From Burkholderiaceae bacterium (GTDB lineage: Bacteria > Pseudomonadota > Gammaproteobacteria > Burkholderiales > Burkholderiaceae_C): 64,000 nt of DNA. Each line of letters opens with the position of its first letter. Position 1 is the stretch's first letter. This document shows, piece by piece, positions 8,784-16,595 of this stretch. The stretch is from contig JACKLI010000001.1 in NCBI GenBank assembly GCA_024235995.1, positions 2,790,001 to 2,854,000 of the forward strand, written 5' to 3'. A program made the position numbers and the translations under genes. The notes beneath the pieces are model-generated. The model worked only from the letters and a program-made list of their open reading frames with translations, was not told the DNA's origin and did not search any database.

Positions 8784-9418
8784 GGCCGCGGCCGGTGGCG
8801 CGTGCCCAGGATCACGTCCCACAGCCCGCTGGTCACGCCGAAGTTGGTGTCGGCATGCCGGTGGTGCTCGTCGTGAAACGCCACCCAGCGCCGCGCCAGC
8901 GCGCTCTTGAAGGGGTGCACGTGCATCAGCAGGTGGCCGATGCCGTAGGCCGCGTAGCCGGCCGCCACCATGCCCGCCAGCAACAGCGCGTAGTCGGCCG
9001 GCAGCGCCAGCATGAGCAGGCCCGCCAGCGCGCCCATCAACAGCGGCGGCAAAAAGAACGGCAGCGCGTCGTAGCCCAGCGGGTTGCGGTGGTGATGGGC
9101 ATGCCCGCGCTTGAACGGCCCGGTGTGGCGGCCATGAAACAGCCAGCGATGCGCGGCGTATTCGATGAAGCTGAACACCGCCAGGCCCAGCAGCACCGTC
9201 AGCAGCGCCCACGGCCAGCGCAGGCCGCCATCGGCGATCGCCGCCAGGATCAGCGCGGCGGCGGTCAGGCTGTCGGCCGCCAGGCCCAGGCGCAGGTTCA
9301 GGCGCGTGGTCGACAGCTGCGCCAACGGGCGGGCGAGCCCTTGAAACGGCGCCAAGGCCCAGCGGGCCAGGCCGGCGAAACGCCTGTGTCTCGCCGGCGA
9401 TTCGGGTCTGCGCACCAT
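8777..9418 (-). CDS. fatty acid hydroxylase/sterol desaturase-type membrane protein
   Basis: Integral membrane di-iron oxygenase-like protein, 213 residues. Clustered histidines form the metal site: HRWLFHG, KRGHAHHHRN, HLLMHVH and HDEHHRH. Two pairs of hydrophobic segments flank the first cluster. I start at the ATG at 9418, preceded by AAGGGG at a suitable distance; longer frames upstream give an Arg/Pro-rich lead that looks spurious. A TATACT box on this strand near 9499-9504 could serve as -10. It converges on the amidase gene and overlaps its end by 7 bases. The lipid substrate is not predictable. Confidence 0.85.
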   Translation of the reverse strand: MVRRPESPARHRRFAGLARWALAPFQGLARPLAQLSTTRLNLRLGLAADSLTAAALILAAIADGGLRWPWALLTVLLGLAVFSFIEYAAHRWLFHGRHTGPFKRGHAHHHRNPLGYDALPFFLPPLLMGALAGLLMLALPADYALLLAGMVAAGYAAYGIGHLLMHVHPFKSALARRWVAFHDEHHRHADTNFGVTSGLWDVILGTRHRPRPH

Positions 9419-9572
9419 GGCCAAGCCCCTTCTTGTGGGCACCGATGCTGAGACCGCCGCCAGGGTTGGGCGAACGGCTCCCGGTGCCAATGAAAAGTAT
9501 AGTCGCCACGCCCCTTGCGCGCCGTGCCGCGGGCCGTCAGCGCGCAATCGAGGTGCTTCGTAAAATGGCCCG

Positions 9573-10442
9573 GTGAGCGCCTACACCAACCCCGACCTGC
9601 ACTGCCACTCCGTCGTCTCCGACGGCACCCTGACACCCGAAGACCTGGCCGCGCGCGCGCGCAGCGGCGGCGTGGACCTGTGGGCGCTGACGGACCACGA
9701 CGAGGTGGGCGGCCAGCCACGCGCGCTGGCGGCGGCCCAGGCCCAGGGGATGGACTACCTGAGCGGCGTCGAAATCTCGGTCACCTTCGCCGACACCACG
9801 GTGCACATCGTCGGGCTGGGGTTCGATCCTGCCGATGAGCAGCTGGTGCAGGGCCTGGCGGACACGCGCGACGGCCGCGCGCCGCGCGCGCGCGACATGG
9901 CGGCGCAGCTGGCGCAGGCCGGCATTGCCGGCGCCTACGAGGGCGCGCTCAGGTACGTGGGCAACCCGGCGCTGATCTCGCGCACGCACTTCGCGCGCTT
10001 TCTGGTCGAGGCCGGCGTGTGCCGCGACACGCAGGAGGTGTTTCGCAAGTACCTCACCGAGGGCAAGCCCGGCTACGTGCCGCATCGCTGGGCCCGCCTG
10101 GGCGACGCGGTGCGCTGGATCACGCAGGCCGGCGGCGTGGCCGTGGTGGCGCATCCGGCGCGCTACCACTTCAGCCCGACCGAGGAATACGCGCTGTTCT
10201 CCGAGTTCAAGCAGCATGGCGGCCAGGGGGTCGAGGTGGTCACCGGCAGCCACTCGACCGCCGAGGCACTGCGCTACGCCGACGTAGCGCGCGAGTTCGA
10301 CCTGCTCGCCTCGCGCGGCAGCGACTTTCATAGCCCCGTCGAGAGCCACATCGACCTGGGCCACCTGCCGCCGCTGCCGGCCGACCTGCCCACGGTCTGG
10401 AGCCGGCTGGCCGAGCGCATCCACGCCGCCAGCGTGGCCTGA
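9573..10442 (+). CDS. PHP-domain phosphatase (3',5'-nucleoside bisphosphate phosphatase/RNase AM-like)
   Basis: PHP-fold metal phosphoesterase of 289 residues. Metal-binding motifs are DLHCHSVVSDG near residue 8, LTDHDEVGG near residue 39, VEIS near residue 66, VVAHPARY and a C-terminal RGSDFHS. Close relatives (E. coli Rnm/YciV) act on pAp and 5' ends of RNA. The only workable start is GTG at 9573, with a TAAAAT box 6 bases before it and no Shine-Dalgarno sequence. A copy of the ATAGCT element follows the stop directly, then the YciO-like gene, a frequent neighbour. Confidence 0.88.
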   Translation: MSAYTNPDLHCHSVVSDGTLTPEDLAARARSGGVDLWALTDHDEVGGQPRALAAAQAQGMDYLSGVEISVTFADTTVHIVGLGFDPADEQLVQGLADTRDGRAPRARDMAAQLAQAGIAGAYEGALRYVGNPALISRTHFARFLVEAGVCRDTQEVFRKYLTEGKPGYVPHRWARLGDAVRWITQAGGVAVVAHPARYHFSPTEEYALFSEFKQHGGQGVEVVTGSHSTAEALRYADVAREFDLLASRGSDFHSPVESHIDLGHLPPLPADLPTVWSRLAERIHAASVA

Positions 10443-10508
10443 TTTTCAAGCCAAACAAGCCTCTGGCGCCCATCGAACAAGCGCCAGCAGCTATCGTTTT
10501 CATAGTTT
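10443..10508 (-). repeat. ATAGCT dispersed element, copy after the PHP gene
   Basis: Good copy in reverse orientation, starting directly after the stop codon. It reads TTTCAAGCC, CTCTGGCGC, GCGCCAGCAGCTAT and TTTTCATAG, with CTGGCGC and GCGCCAG forming an internal stem. The reverse complement aligns along its whole length with 32931-32997. It fills most of the gap before the YciO-like gene. Confidence 0.75.
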
Positions 10509-10521
10509 TCGACCCTACCCC

Positions 10522-11145
10522 ATGGCCCAGCTTTTCACCGTGCACCCCGACAACCCGCAGCCGCGCCTGCTCAAGCAGGCGGCCGATCTGCTGCGGCGCG
10601 GCGAGGTGCTGGCCGTGCCCACCGACTCCAGCTACGCCCTGGTGTGCCAGCTGGACGACAAGGCCGCGGCCGACCGCCTGCGCCGCATCCGCCAGCTGGA
10701 CGACAAGCAGCTGCTGTCCCTGCTGTGCCGCGACCTGGGCGAGCTGGCCAGCTACGCGCGGGTGGACAACGCGCAGTTTCGCCTGCTCAAGCTGGGCACG
10801 CCGGGACCCTTCACCTTCATCCTGGAGGCCAGCAAGGAAGTACCCCGGCGCGTCAGCCACCCGCAGCGCAAGACCATCGGCCTGCGCGTGCCCGAGCACC
10901 CGGTGGTGCAGGGCCTGATCGCGCTGCACGGCGCGCCGCTGCTGGCCACCACCCTGATCCTGCCGGACGACGACACCCCGCTGAACGAGCCCGCCGCCAT
11001 CCGCGAGCGGCTGGAGCACGACATTGCCGCCGTCATCGACGCCGGCGCCTGCCCACTGGTACCCACCACGGTGGTGGACCTGAGCGGCGACGCGCCTGCG
11101 CTGCTGCGCCGCGGCCGGGGCGATCCGGCGCGGCTGGGCCTGTGA
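10522..11145 (+). CDS. YciO-type Sua5/YrdC family protein (threonylcarbamoyl-AMP synthase-like)
   Basis: Single Sua5/YrdC/YciO domain, 207 residues. Members bind ATP and threonine/RNA; TsaC and Sua5 make threonylcarbamoyl-AMP for tRNA t6A, while YciO is a related protein of less certain role. VPTDSSYAL, the loop RRIRQLDDKQ, GPFTFIL and TTVVDLS are family motifs. RRIRQLDDKQ differs from the KxR(x)2 pattern of genuine TsaC, which favours the YciO branch. The partner for t6A synthesis, tsaD, is elsewhere in the window (46862-47911). Confidence 0.85.
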   Translation: MAQLFTVHPDNPQPRLLKQAADLLRRGEVLAVPTDSSYALVCQLDDKAAADRLRRIRQLDDKQLLSLLCRDLGELASYARVDNAQFRLLKLGTPGPFTFILEASKEVPRRVSHPQRKTIGLRVPEHPVVQGLIALHGAPLLATTLILPDDDTPLNEPAAIRERLEHDIAAVIDAGACPLVPTTVVDLSGDAPALLRRGRGDPARLGL

Positions 11146-11180
11146 TGGGCCTGTGACCGGCCTCTGAGACAATCCGCGCC

Positions 11181-11849
11181 GTGGACTTCAACGACATCAT
11201 CCAGACCATCGCCACCTACGCCCTGCCGGTGCTGTTTTCCATCACCGTGCACGAGGCGGCCCATGGCTACGTGGCGCGCCACTTCGGCGACGGCACCGCG
11301 TCCTTCCTGGGGCGCGTCACGCTCAACCCGCTCAAGCACATCGACCCCATCGGCACCATCGTCATGCCGCTGGCGCTGTACCTGATGACGGGCGGCGCCT
11401 TCATCTTCGGCTACGCCAAGCCGGTGCCGGTCAACTTCGGGCAGCTGCGCAACCCCAAGCGCGACATGGTCTGGGTGGCGCTGGCCGGCCCGCTGTCCAA
11501 CCTGCTGATGGCGCTGGGCTGGGGCATCCTGCTGTACGTGCTGATCGCCGCCGGCGTGGACGAGCGCTTCTTCCTCGAGATGTGCCGCGGCGGCGTGCTG
11601 GTCAACGTGGTGATGTTCGTCTTCAACCTGTTTCCCCTGCCCCCGCTGGACGGCGGGCGCGTGCTGGTGGGCCTGCTGCCGGCGCGCCAGGCCATGGCCG
11701 TCAGCCGCATCGAGCCCTGGGGCTTCTTCATCGTCATGGCGCTCATCGTCGCCGGCGTCATCAGCAACCTGTGGATGCGCCCGCTGATGCAACTCACCTT
11801 CGCCTTCCTGGACGCGGCGCTCACGCCGCTCAAGCTCCTGCTGTCATGA
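11181..11849 (+). CDS. membrane site-2 protease family protein (M50)
   Basis: Multi-pass membrane metalloprotease, 222 residues. The zinc motif HEAAHG (HExxH type) lies in the first membrane helix near residue 23, and the third ligand motif PLDGGRVLVGLLP lies near residue 155 in a later helix. The start is GTG at 11181, with GACAAT at 11168-11173 just 7 bases upstream and no ribosome site. Small rhomboid-like members of this subgroup are often found next to trpS. Substrate unknown. The 138-bp element begins 3 bases after the stop. Confidence 0.9.
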   Translation: MDFNDIIQTIATYALPVLFSITVHEAAHGYVARHFGDGTASFLGRVTLNPLKHIDPIGTIVMPLALYLMTGGAFIFGYAKPVPVNFGQLRNPKRDMVWVALAGPLSNLLMALGWGILLYVLIAAGVDERFFLEMCRGGVLVNVVMFVFNLFPLPPLDGGRVLVGLLPARQAMAVSRIEPWGFFIVMALIVAGVISNLWMRPLMQLTFAFLDAALTPLKLLLS

Positions 11850-11851
11850 AA

Positions 11852-11989
11852 CACCCCCAGTCTCCACACGCTGCGCGTTGTTGCGCCTCCCCCCTCAAGG
11901 GGGCATCGCCAGTGGCCGGGGAAACCCCGGCCACGACGATCGCTGGCGCGGCCTGCTCCGCGGCCCTTCGACTCCTTGCATTTCATGCG
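11852..11989 (+). repeat. 138-bp intergenic element with strong hairpins, copy 2
   Basis: Second copy of the element at 7201-7338, same length. The main hairpin is GTGGCCGGGG at 11912-11921 and CCCCGGCCAC at 11925-11934; only its loop differs from copy 1 (AAA instead of AGA), so both arms are fully conserved while flanking bases vary. It starts 3 bases after the site-2 protease stop and ends 34 bases before trpS. Confidence 0.85.
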
Positions 11990-12023
11990 ATGTCGGCGGC
12001 GTGCAACACCACGAATCACTGAA

Positions 12024-13328
12024 ATGTCCTCCATCCGCGTCCTCACCGGCATCACCCCCAGCGGCACGCCGCACCTGGGCAACTACGTCGGCTCGATCCG
12101 CGCCTCGGTGCGCGCCAGCCGCCAGCCGGGCATGCAAAGCTTCTACTTTCTGGCCGACTACCACGCGCTCATCAAGTGCCAGGAGCCGGCGCGCGTGCAG
12201 CGCAGCACGCTGGAGATCGCCGCCAGCTGGCTGGCCGCCGGACTGGACCCGGAGCACGTCACCTTCTACCGCCAGTCCGACATCCCCGAGATCCCCGAGC
12301 TGACCTGGCTGCTCACCTGCGTCACCGGCAAGGGCCTGCTCAACCGCGCCCACGCCTACAAGGCCATGCTGGACAAGAACCAGGCGGCCGGCCAGGACGC
12401 CGACGCCGACGTCAGCGCGGGCCTGTTCATGTACCCGGTGCTGATGGGCGCCGACATCCTGATGTTCAGCGCCCACCAGGTGCCGGTGGGGCGCGACCAG
12501 ATCCAGCACATCGAGATGGCGCGCGACATGGCCGCCAGCTTCAACCACCTGTACGGCGAGCACCTTGTGCCGCCGGCGGCGCTGATCGACGACAACGTGG
12601 CCCTGCTGCCCGGCCTGGACGGGCGCAAGATGAGCAAGAGCTACGACAACACCATCGCCCTGTTCGGCCCGCGCGAGCAGCTGCGCAAGCAGATCATGTC
12701 CATCGTGACCGATTCGCGCGCGCCCGGCGAGCCCAAGGACACCGAAGGCTCGGCGCTGTACGCCGTCTACCGCGCCTTTGCCGACGATGCCGAGGCCGCC
12801 GCCTTTGCCCAGGCCTTCAAGGACGGCATCGCCTGGGGCGACGCCAAGCAGCAGCTGTTCGAGCGCATCGAGCGCGAGATCGGCCCCATGCGCGCGCGCT
12901 ACGAGCACCTGATGGCGCACCCCGAGGAGGTCGAGGTCATCCTGCAGGCCGGCGCCCGCAAGGCGCGCGCCCTGGCCACGCCCTTCATGCAGAACCTGCG
13001 CCAGGCCGTCGGCCTGCGCGCGCTGACGGCGCAGGCCTCGCCCACCGCCAGCAGGAAGGCCGCCGCCGGCCTGCCCGGCTTCAAGCAATACCGCGAGGCC
13101 GACGGGCGCTTTTACTTCAAGCTGACCGACGCGCACGGCGCCGTGCTGCTGCAAAGCCAGGGCTTCGCGTCGCCGCGCGAGGCCGGCCAGGCCGTCAAGC
13201 GCCTGCAGGCCGAAGGCGCCGCCGCGCTGCAGGCGCTGGCGCCGCAGCTGCAGGCCACGCCCGACCCTGCGGCGCCGGCGCTGCGGCAGGCACTGGATCA
13301 GTTACTGAGCGCCGCCAGCCAGGCGTGA
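12024..13328 (+). CDS. trpS: tryptophanyl-tRNA synthetase
   Basis: Charges tRNA-Trp with tryptophan in the cytosol. Class I signatures are present: TPSGTPHLGNY (HIGH-like) near residue 10 and DGRKMSKSYDN near residue 200. At 434 residues it is about 100 longer than E. coli TrpS; the surplus is a C-terminal segment (from about residue 345: GFKQYREADGRFYFKLTD and on) that resembles a small extra domain seen in betaproteobacterial TrpS. I start at the ATG at 12024 (MSSIRVLTGITPSG); upstream in-frame codons come from the repeat-derived gap. Confidence 0.95.
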   Translation: MSSIRVLTGITPSGTPHLGNYVGSIRASVRASRQPGMQSFYFLADYHALIKCQEPARVQRSTLEIAASWLAAGLDPEHVTFYRQSDIPEIPELTWLLTCVTGKGLLNRAHAYKAMLDKNQAAGQDADADVSAGLFMYPVLMGADILMFSAHQVPVGRDQIQHIEMARDMAASFNHLYGEHLVPPAALIDDNVALLPGLDGRKMSKSYDNTIALFGPREQLRKQIMSIVTDSRAPGEPKDTEGSALYAVYRAFADDAEAAAFAQAFKDGIAWGDAKQQLFERIEREIGPMRARYEHLMAHPEEVEVILQAGARKARALATPFMQNLRQAVGLRALTAQASPTASRKAAAGLPGFKQYREADGRFYFKLTDAHGAVLLQSQGFASPREAGQAVKRLQAEGAAALQALAPQLQATPDPAAPALRQALDQLLSAASQA

Positions 13329-13485
13329 AGACCGCGCCCGATTCGCACTCGCGCACCGGCCGCGCCGAGGGCTTTCGTGAACTTGTACCGAATTCTCACG
13401 CTGACCGTGGCGTCTTAATCATTTCGGTGTAACAAGAACGGTATTCCAGCCAATAATCGAGTTGAACCAACCGGGGAGACTGATT

Positions 13486-14079
13486 TTGGCCATTTACGTG
13501 ATTGACGATCATCCGCTGATGCGCGAGGCCATCGTCATGCTGCTGCGCCGCCTGCGCCCGGGCACCGAGTTGGTGGAGCTGAGCCAGTTGTCCGAGCTCG
13601 AACCGGCCATCGCCACGCGCGGCCAGCCCGAACTGTTCTGCCTGGACCTGAAGCTGCCCGACACCCTGGGCCTGTCCGGCGTGCGCCTGGTGTCGGCCCA
13701 ATATCCCGGCGTGCCCCTGGCCGTCATCTCCGCCACCCCGGCCAGCGACGTCGAGGAATGGTGCCGCGAGGCCGGCGCCGACGTCTACATCGAAAAGTCC
13801 GCCGGCGCGGCCGAGATCGTCAACACCCTGCGCCTGATGCTGCAAGGCGACAGCGAGATGGGCGGGCTGGACGACGTCACCCGCCTGTCCAAGCGCCAGA
13901 AGCAGCTGCTGCTGATGCTGGACGAGGGCCTGTCCAACCGCGACATCGCCGAGCGCCTGGGCATCAGCGAGCACACCGTCAAGGTGCACCTGTGGCGGCT
14001 GTTCCGCCGCCTGGGCGTCAAAAGCCGCACGCAGACGCTGCACTACGCCCGCGTCAACGGCCTGCTGACGACGTACTGA
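13486..14079 (+). CDS. LuxR/FixJ-type response regulator
   Basis: Two-domain transcription factor of 197 residues. The receiver domain has the acidic pair DDH near residue 6 and phospho-acceptor D54 in CLDLKLPD; the C-terminus has a LuxR-type helix-turn-helix (LSKRQKQLLLMLDEGLSNRD, then IAERLGISEHTVKVHL). I place the start at TTG 13486 because GGGGAG lies 7 bases before it and the receiver fold begins at once (AIYVIDDHPLM). The 3' end overlaps the facing histidine kinase gene by 26 bases. The upstream 157 bases hold no other gene. Confidence 0.88.
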   Translation: MAIYVIDDHPLMREAIVMLLRRLRPGTELVELSQLSELEPAIATRGQPELFCLDLKLPDTLGLSGVRLVSAQYPGVPLAVISATPASDVEEWCREAGADVYIEKSAGAAEIVNTLRLMLQGDSEMGGLDDVTRLSKRQKQLLLMLDEGLSNRDIAERLGISEHTVKVHLWRLFRRLGVKSRTQTLHYARVNGLLTTY

Positions 14080-14737
14080 AAACCAACCCGAACACGCTGC
14101 CGCGCCCCGGGCGTGAGCGCAGCGTCACCTCGCAGCCCAGCCGCCGTGCGCCCTCGCGCACCACGGCTAGGCCCAGGCCGGTGCCCTCGCCCGCCGCGGA
14201 CAGGCGGACAAAGGGCTCGAAAACGCGCTGCCGGTCGGCCGCCGCCAGGCCGGGCCCGGTGTCCCACACCTCCAACACCAGCCCCGCCGCGCGGCGGCGC
14301 ACCGCCAGCAGCACGCCGCCGTGCGCGGTGTAGCGGATGGCGTTGGCCAGCAGATTGCCCAGCATGCGGCGCAGCCAGACCGGGTCGCTGCTGAACGTGG
14401 CGTCGATGCCGCGCACGCGCCAGCGCAGGCCCTTGCGGCGTGCCTGCGGCTCGTAGACGGCCGCCAGCTCGGCCAGCAGCGTGGGGACATGAACGCCCAC
14501 GCGAACCGGCGCTGCAGCCTGCCCGCGCCACGCGGCAAAGTCCTGCAGCGACTGCGCCAGGCCCTGCGCCAGAGCGATGGCGCGCGCCATGCGCGGCGCC
14601 AGCTCGGCGGCCTGCGCCGGGTCCTGCACCAGCAGCTCGGCGTAGATGGCCAGGGCATCCAGCGGCTGGCGCAGGTCGTGCGCCACGCCGGCCAGTCGGC
14701 GGGCCTCGTCGGAATGGCTCAGGTCGGGCTCGGCCAC
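14054..14737 (-). CDS. sensorless histidine kinase
   Basis: Short soluble kinase, 227 residues, consisting only of the transmitter. The H-box has phospho-acceptor H20 in VAHDLRQPL; the catalytic domain shows the N-box (NLLANAIRYT), G1 (DTGPGL) and G2 (GTGLGLAVV). No membrane segment or input domain is visible, so it must sense a cytosolic signal or depend on a partner. It starts with GTG 6 bases after the aroC stop, with no clear ribosome site, suggesting coupling to aroC. It faces and overlaps the response regulator gene, its likely partner. Confidence 0.82.
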   Translation of the reverse strand: MAEPDLSHSDEARRLAGVAHDLRQPLDALAIYAELLVQDPAQAAELAPRMARAIALAQGLAQSLQDFAAWRGQAAAPVRVGVHVPTLLAELAAVYEPQARRKGLRWRVRGIDATFSSDPVWLRRMLGNLLANAIRYTAHGGVLLAVRRRAAGLVLEVWDTGPGLAAADRQRVFEPFVRLSAAGEGTGLGLAVVREGARRLGCEVTLRSRPGRGSVFGLVFSTSSAGR

Positions 14738-14743
14738 CGGCGC

Positions 14744-15826
14744 TCAAAACCCGTCGGGCACCGGCACGTCGGCGCACTGCGCGCGCCAGCGCAGCGCATG
14801 CTCCATCACCACCAGCGCCAGCAGCGCCTCGACGATTGGCGTGGCGCGAATGCCCACGCAGGGGTCGTGCCGGCCCTTGGTGACCAGCTCGACGGGTGCG
14901 CCCGTTACGTCGACCGATTGGCGCGGCACCAGGATCGAGCTGGTGGGCTTGATGGCAATGGCCACCTCCAGGTCCTGCCCGCTGCTGATGCCGCCCAGCA
15001 CGCCGCCGTCGTGGTTGCTGGCAAAGCCGCCGCCCGGCCGCAGCGAATCGCCGTGCATGCTGCCCCGGTGCGCCACGCTGGCAAAGCCGTCGCCGATCTC
15101 CACGCCCTTGACGGCATTGAGCCCCATCAACGCATGGGCGATGTCGGCGTCCAGCCGGTCGTAAATGGGCTCGCCCAGGCCCACGGGCACGTGCTGCGCC
15201 GTCACGCGCAGGCGCGCGCCGCAGGAGTCGCCCGACTTGCGCAGCGCGCCCATGTAATCCTCGATGGCCGACACGTCGGCCACGGGGGCGAAGAAGGGGT
15301 TGCGGTCCACGTGCTCCCAGCCCTCGAAGCCGATGGCCAGCTCGCCCACCTGCGTCATGCAGCCGCGAAACGTGGTGCCGTACTTCTCGCGCAGCCACTT
15401 GCGCGCCACCGCGCCGGCCGCCACCGTGGGCGCCGTCAGCCGCGCCGACGAGCGCCCGCCGCCGCGCGGGTCGCGAATGCCGAACTTGCGCCAGTAGGTG
15501 TAGTCGGCGTGGCCGGGCCGAAAGCGCTGCGCGATCTCGCCATAGTCCTTGCTGCGTTGATCCTGGTTGCGGATCAGCAGGCAGATGGGCGTTCCCGTGG
15601 TCTGGCCCTGGTACACGCCCGACAGGATCTCGACCTGGTCAGCCTCGTTGCGCTGGGTGACGAACCTGCTGGTGCCGGGCCGGCGCCGGTCCAGCTCGGG
15701 CTGGATGTCGGCCTCCGACAGAGCCATGCCCGGCGGGCAGCCGTCGATCACGCAACCGATGGCCGGCCCGTGCGATTCGCCGAAGTTGGTGACGGCAAAC
15801 AGCTTGCCGAGGGTGTTGCCGCTCAT
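14744..15826 (-). CDS. aroC: chorismate synthase
   Basis: Converts EPSP to chorismate, last step of the shikimate pathway, using reduced FMN. 360 residues, normal length. Motifs include GESHGPAIGCVIDGCPPG at the N-terminus, the DPRGGGRSSAR loop near residue 121, and GGISSGQDL plus RHDPCVGIRATP late in the protein. The upstream side carries a 165-bp palindromic element; the histidine kinase gene follows within 6 bases. Confidence 0.97.
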   Translation of the reverse strand: MSGNTLGKLFAVTNFGESHGPAIGCVIDGCPPGMALSEADIQPELDRRRPGTSRFVTQRNEADQVEILSGVYQGQTTGTPICLLIRNQDQRSKDYGEIAQRFRPGHADYTYWRKFGIRDPRGGGRSSARLTAPTVAAGAVARKWLREKYGTTFRGCMTQVGELAIGFEGWEHVDRNPFFAPVADVSAIEDYMGALRKSGDSCGARLRVTAQHVPVGLGEPIYDRLDADIAHALMGLNAVKGVEIGDGFASVAHRGSMHGDSLRPGGGFASNHDGGVLGGISSGQDLEVAIAIKPTSSILVPRQSVDVTGAPVELVTKGRHDPCVGIRATPIVEALLALVVMEHALRWRAQCADVPVPDGF

Positions 15827-15860
15827 GGCGCCCGATTATTCCAGAGCGCCCGGCGCGGCC

Positions 15861-16025
15861 TCAGAGGCTGAGAGTTTTTTGGGCGTGCCCGAGGAGCGCG
15901 TCCCAACGCGCCCAATCAAGGCGCAAAGCACAGCCGTAGCTCGGGCTACGGCGAGCATTTGCAACGCCGAGTGGGCGCGTTGGGGCGTGAGCAGCGGGCA
16001 TGAACAAAAGACTCTCAGCCTCTCA
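15861..16025. repeat. 165-bp nested palindromic element
   Basis: The ends are inverted: the left 20 bases (15861-15880, with GAGGCTGAGAGT) match the reverse complement of the right 20 (16006-16025) at all but two positions. Inside, TGCCCG...CCAACGCGCCCA on the left pairs with TGGGCGCGTTGG...CGGGCA on the right, and the centre is a hairpin, GCCGTAG (15933-15939) with CTACGGC (15946-15952) around CTCGGG. No ORF of note. It lies between aroC and a secreted-protein gene and looks like a non-autonomous mobile or RNA element. Confidence 0.75.
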
Positions 16026-16033
16026 GCCGGCAA

Positions 16034-16387
16034 TCAATCCCAGTCGCGGTCGTGGTGATGGCGGCGATGCCATCCGCGGCGCCCGTGCTCGCCCCGCGGG
16101 CCGTAGTAGTAGCCCGGCGCCGGGCGATAGACCACCGGCGGCGCATAGTAGGCCGGCGGCGGCGCGACGTAGACCGGACGCGGGCGCACGTAGACCGGCT
16201 GCGGCGCCACGTACACCGGCGGCGGCGCGTAGACCACCGGCGGCACGTTGCCCACGCCCACGGCCACGCCCGGCGCGCCCACGCCCAGCGACCAGTACAC
16301 GTCGTCGCGCGCCTGCGCCGTGCCGGCAAAGCCGAGCGCGCCGATGACCAGGGTGCCGACAACGGCCAGAGCTTGCATGGATCTCAT
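16034..16387 (-). CDS. small secreted proline/tyrosine-rich protein
   Basis: Exported protein of 117 residues and unknown function. A signal peptide (MRSMQALAVVGTLVIGALGF ending AGTAQA) is followed by a short conserved-looking segment and a repeat region of Pro-Val-Tyr-Val units (PPVYVAPQPVYVRPRPVYV) ending in a His/Arg/Tyr-rich tail. Such proteins are common in Burkholderiales and are thought to be envelope-associated. I start at the ATG at 16387 because GGAGAG precedes it. The 208 bases to glnS contain no other gene that I can see. Confidence 0.75.
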   Translation of the reverse strand: MRSMQALAVVGTLVIGALGFAGTAQARDDVYWSLGVGAPGVAVGVGNVPPVVYAPPPVYVAPQPVYVRPRPVYVAPPPAYYAPPVVYRPAPGYYYGPRGEHGRRGWHRRHHHDRDWD

Positions 16388-16595
16388 GGTTCTCTCCATC
16401 GAATGAAAGTCTGGCTGCACCATCGGCAGCCGCGTATCGATTAAACGCGCCAATGGGCCCCGCGGAGCACCAAGCGAACGTGAAACCCGTATCGACGCGT
16501 AACCCGAAAGACCACGCACATAGCCGCCATGATGGCCACGCGCGCGCCCGTCACCCAGTGCGGGCACACCGGCCGCCTACACCTAGAATCCAGGC

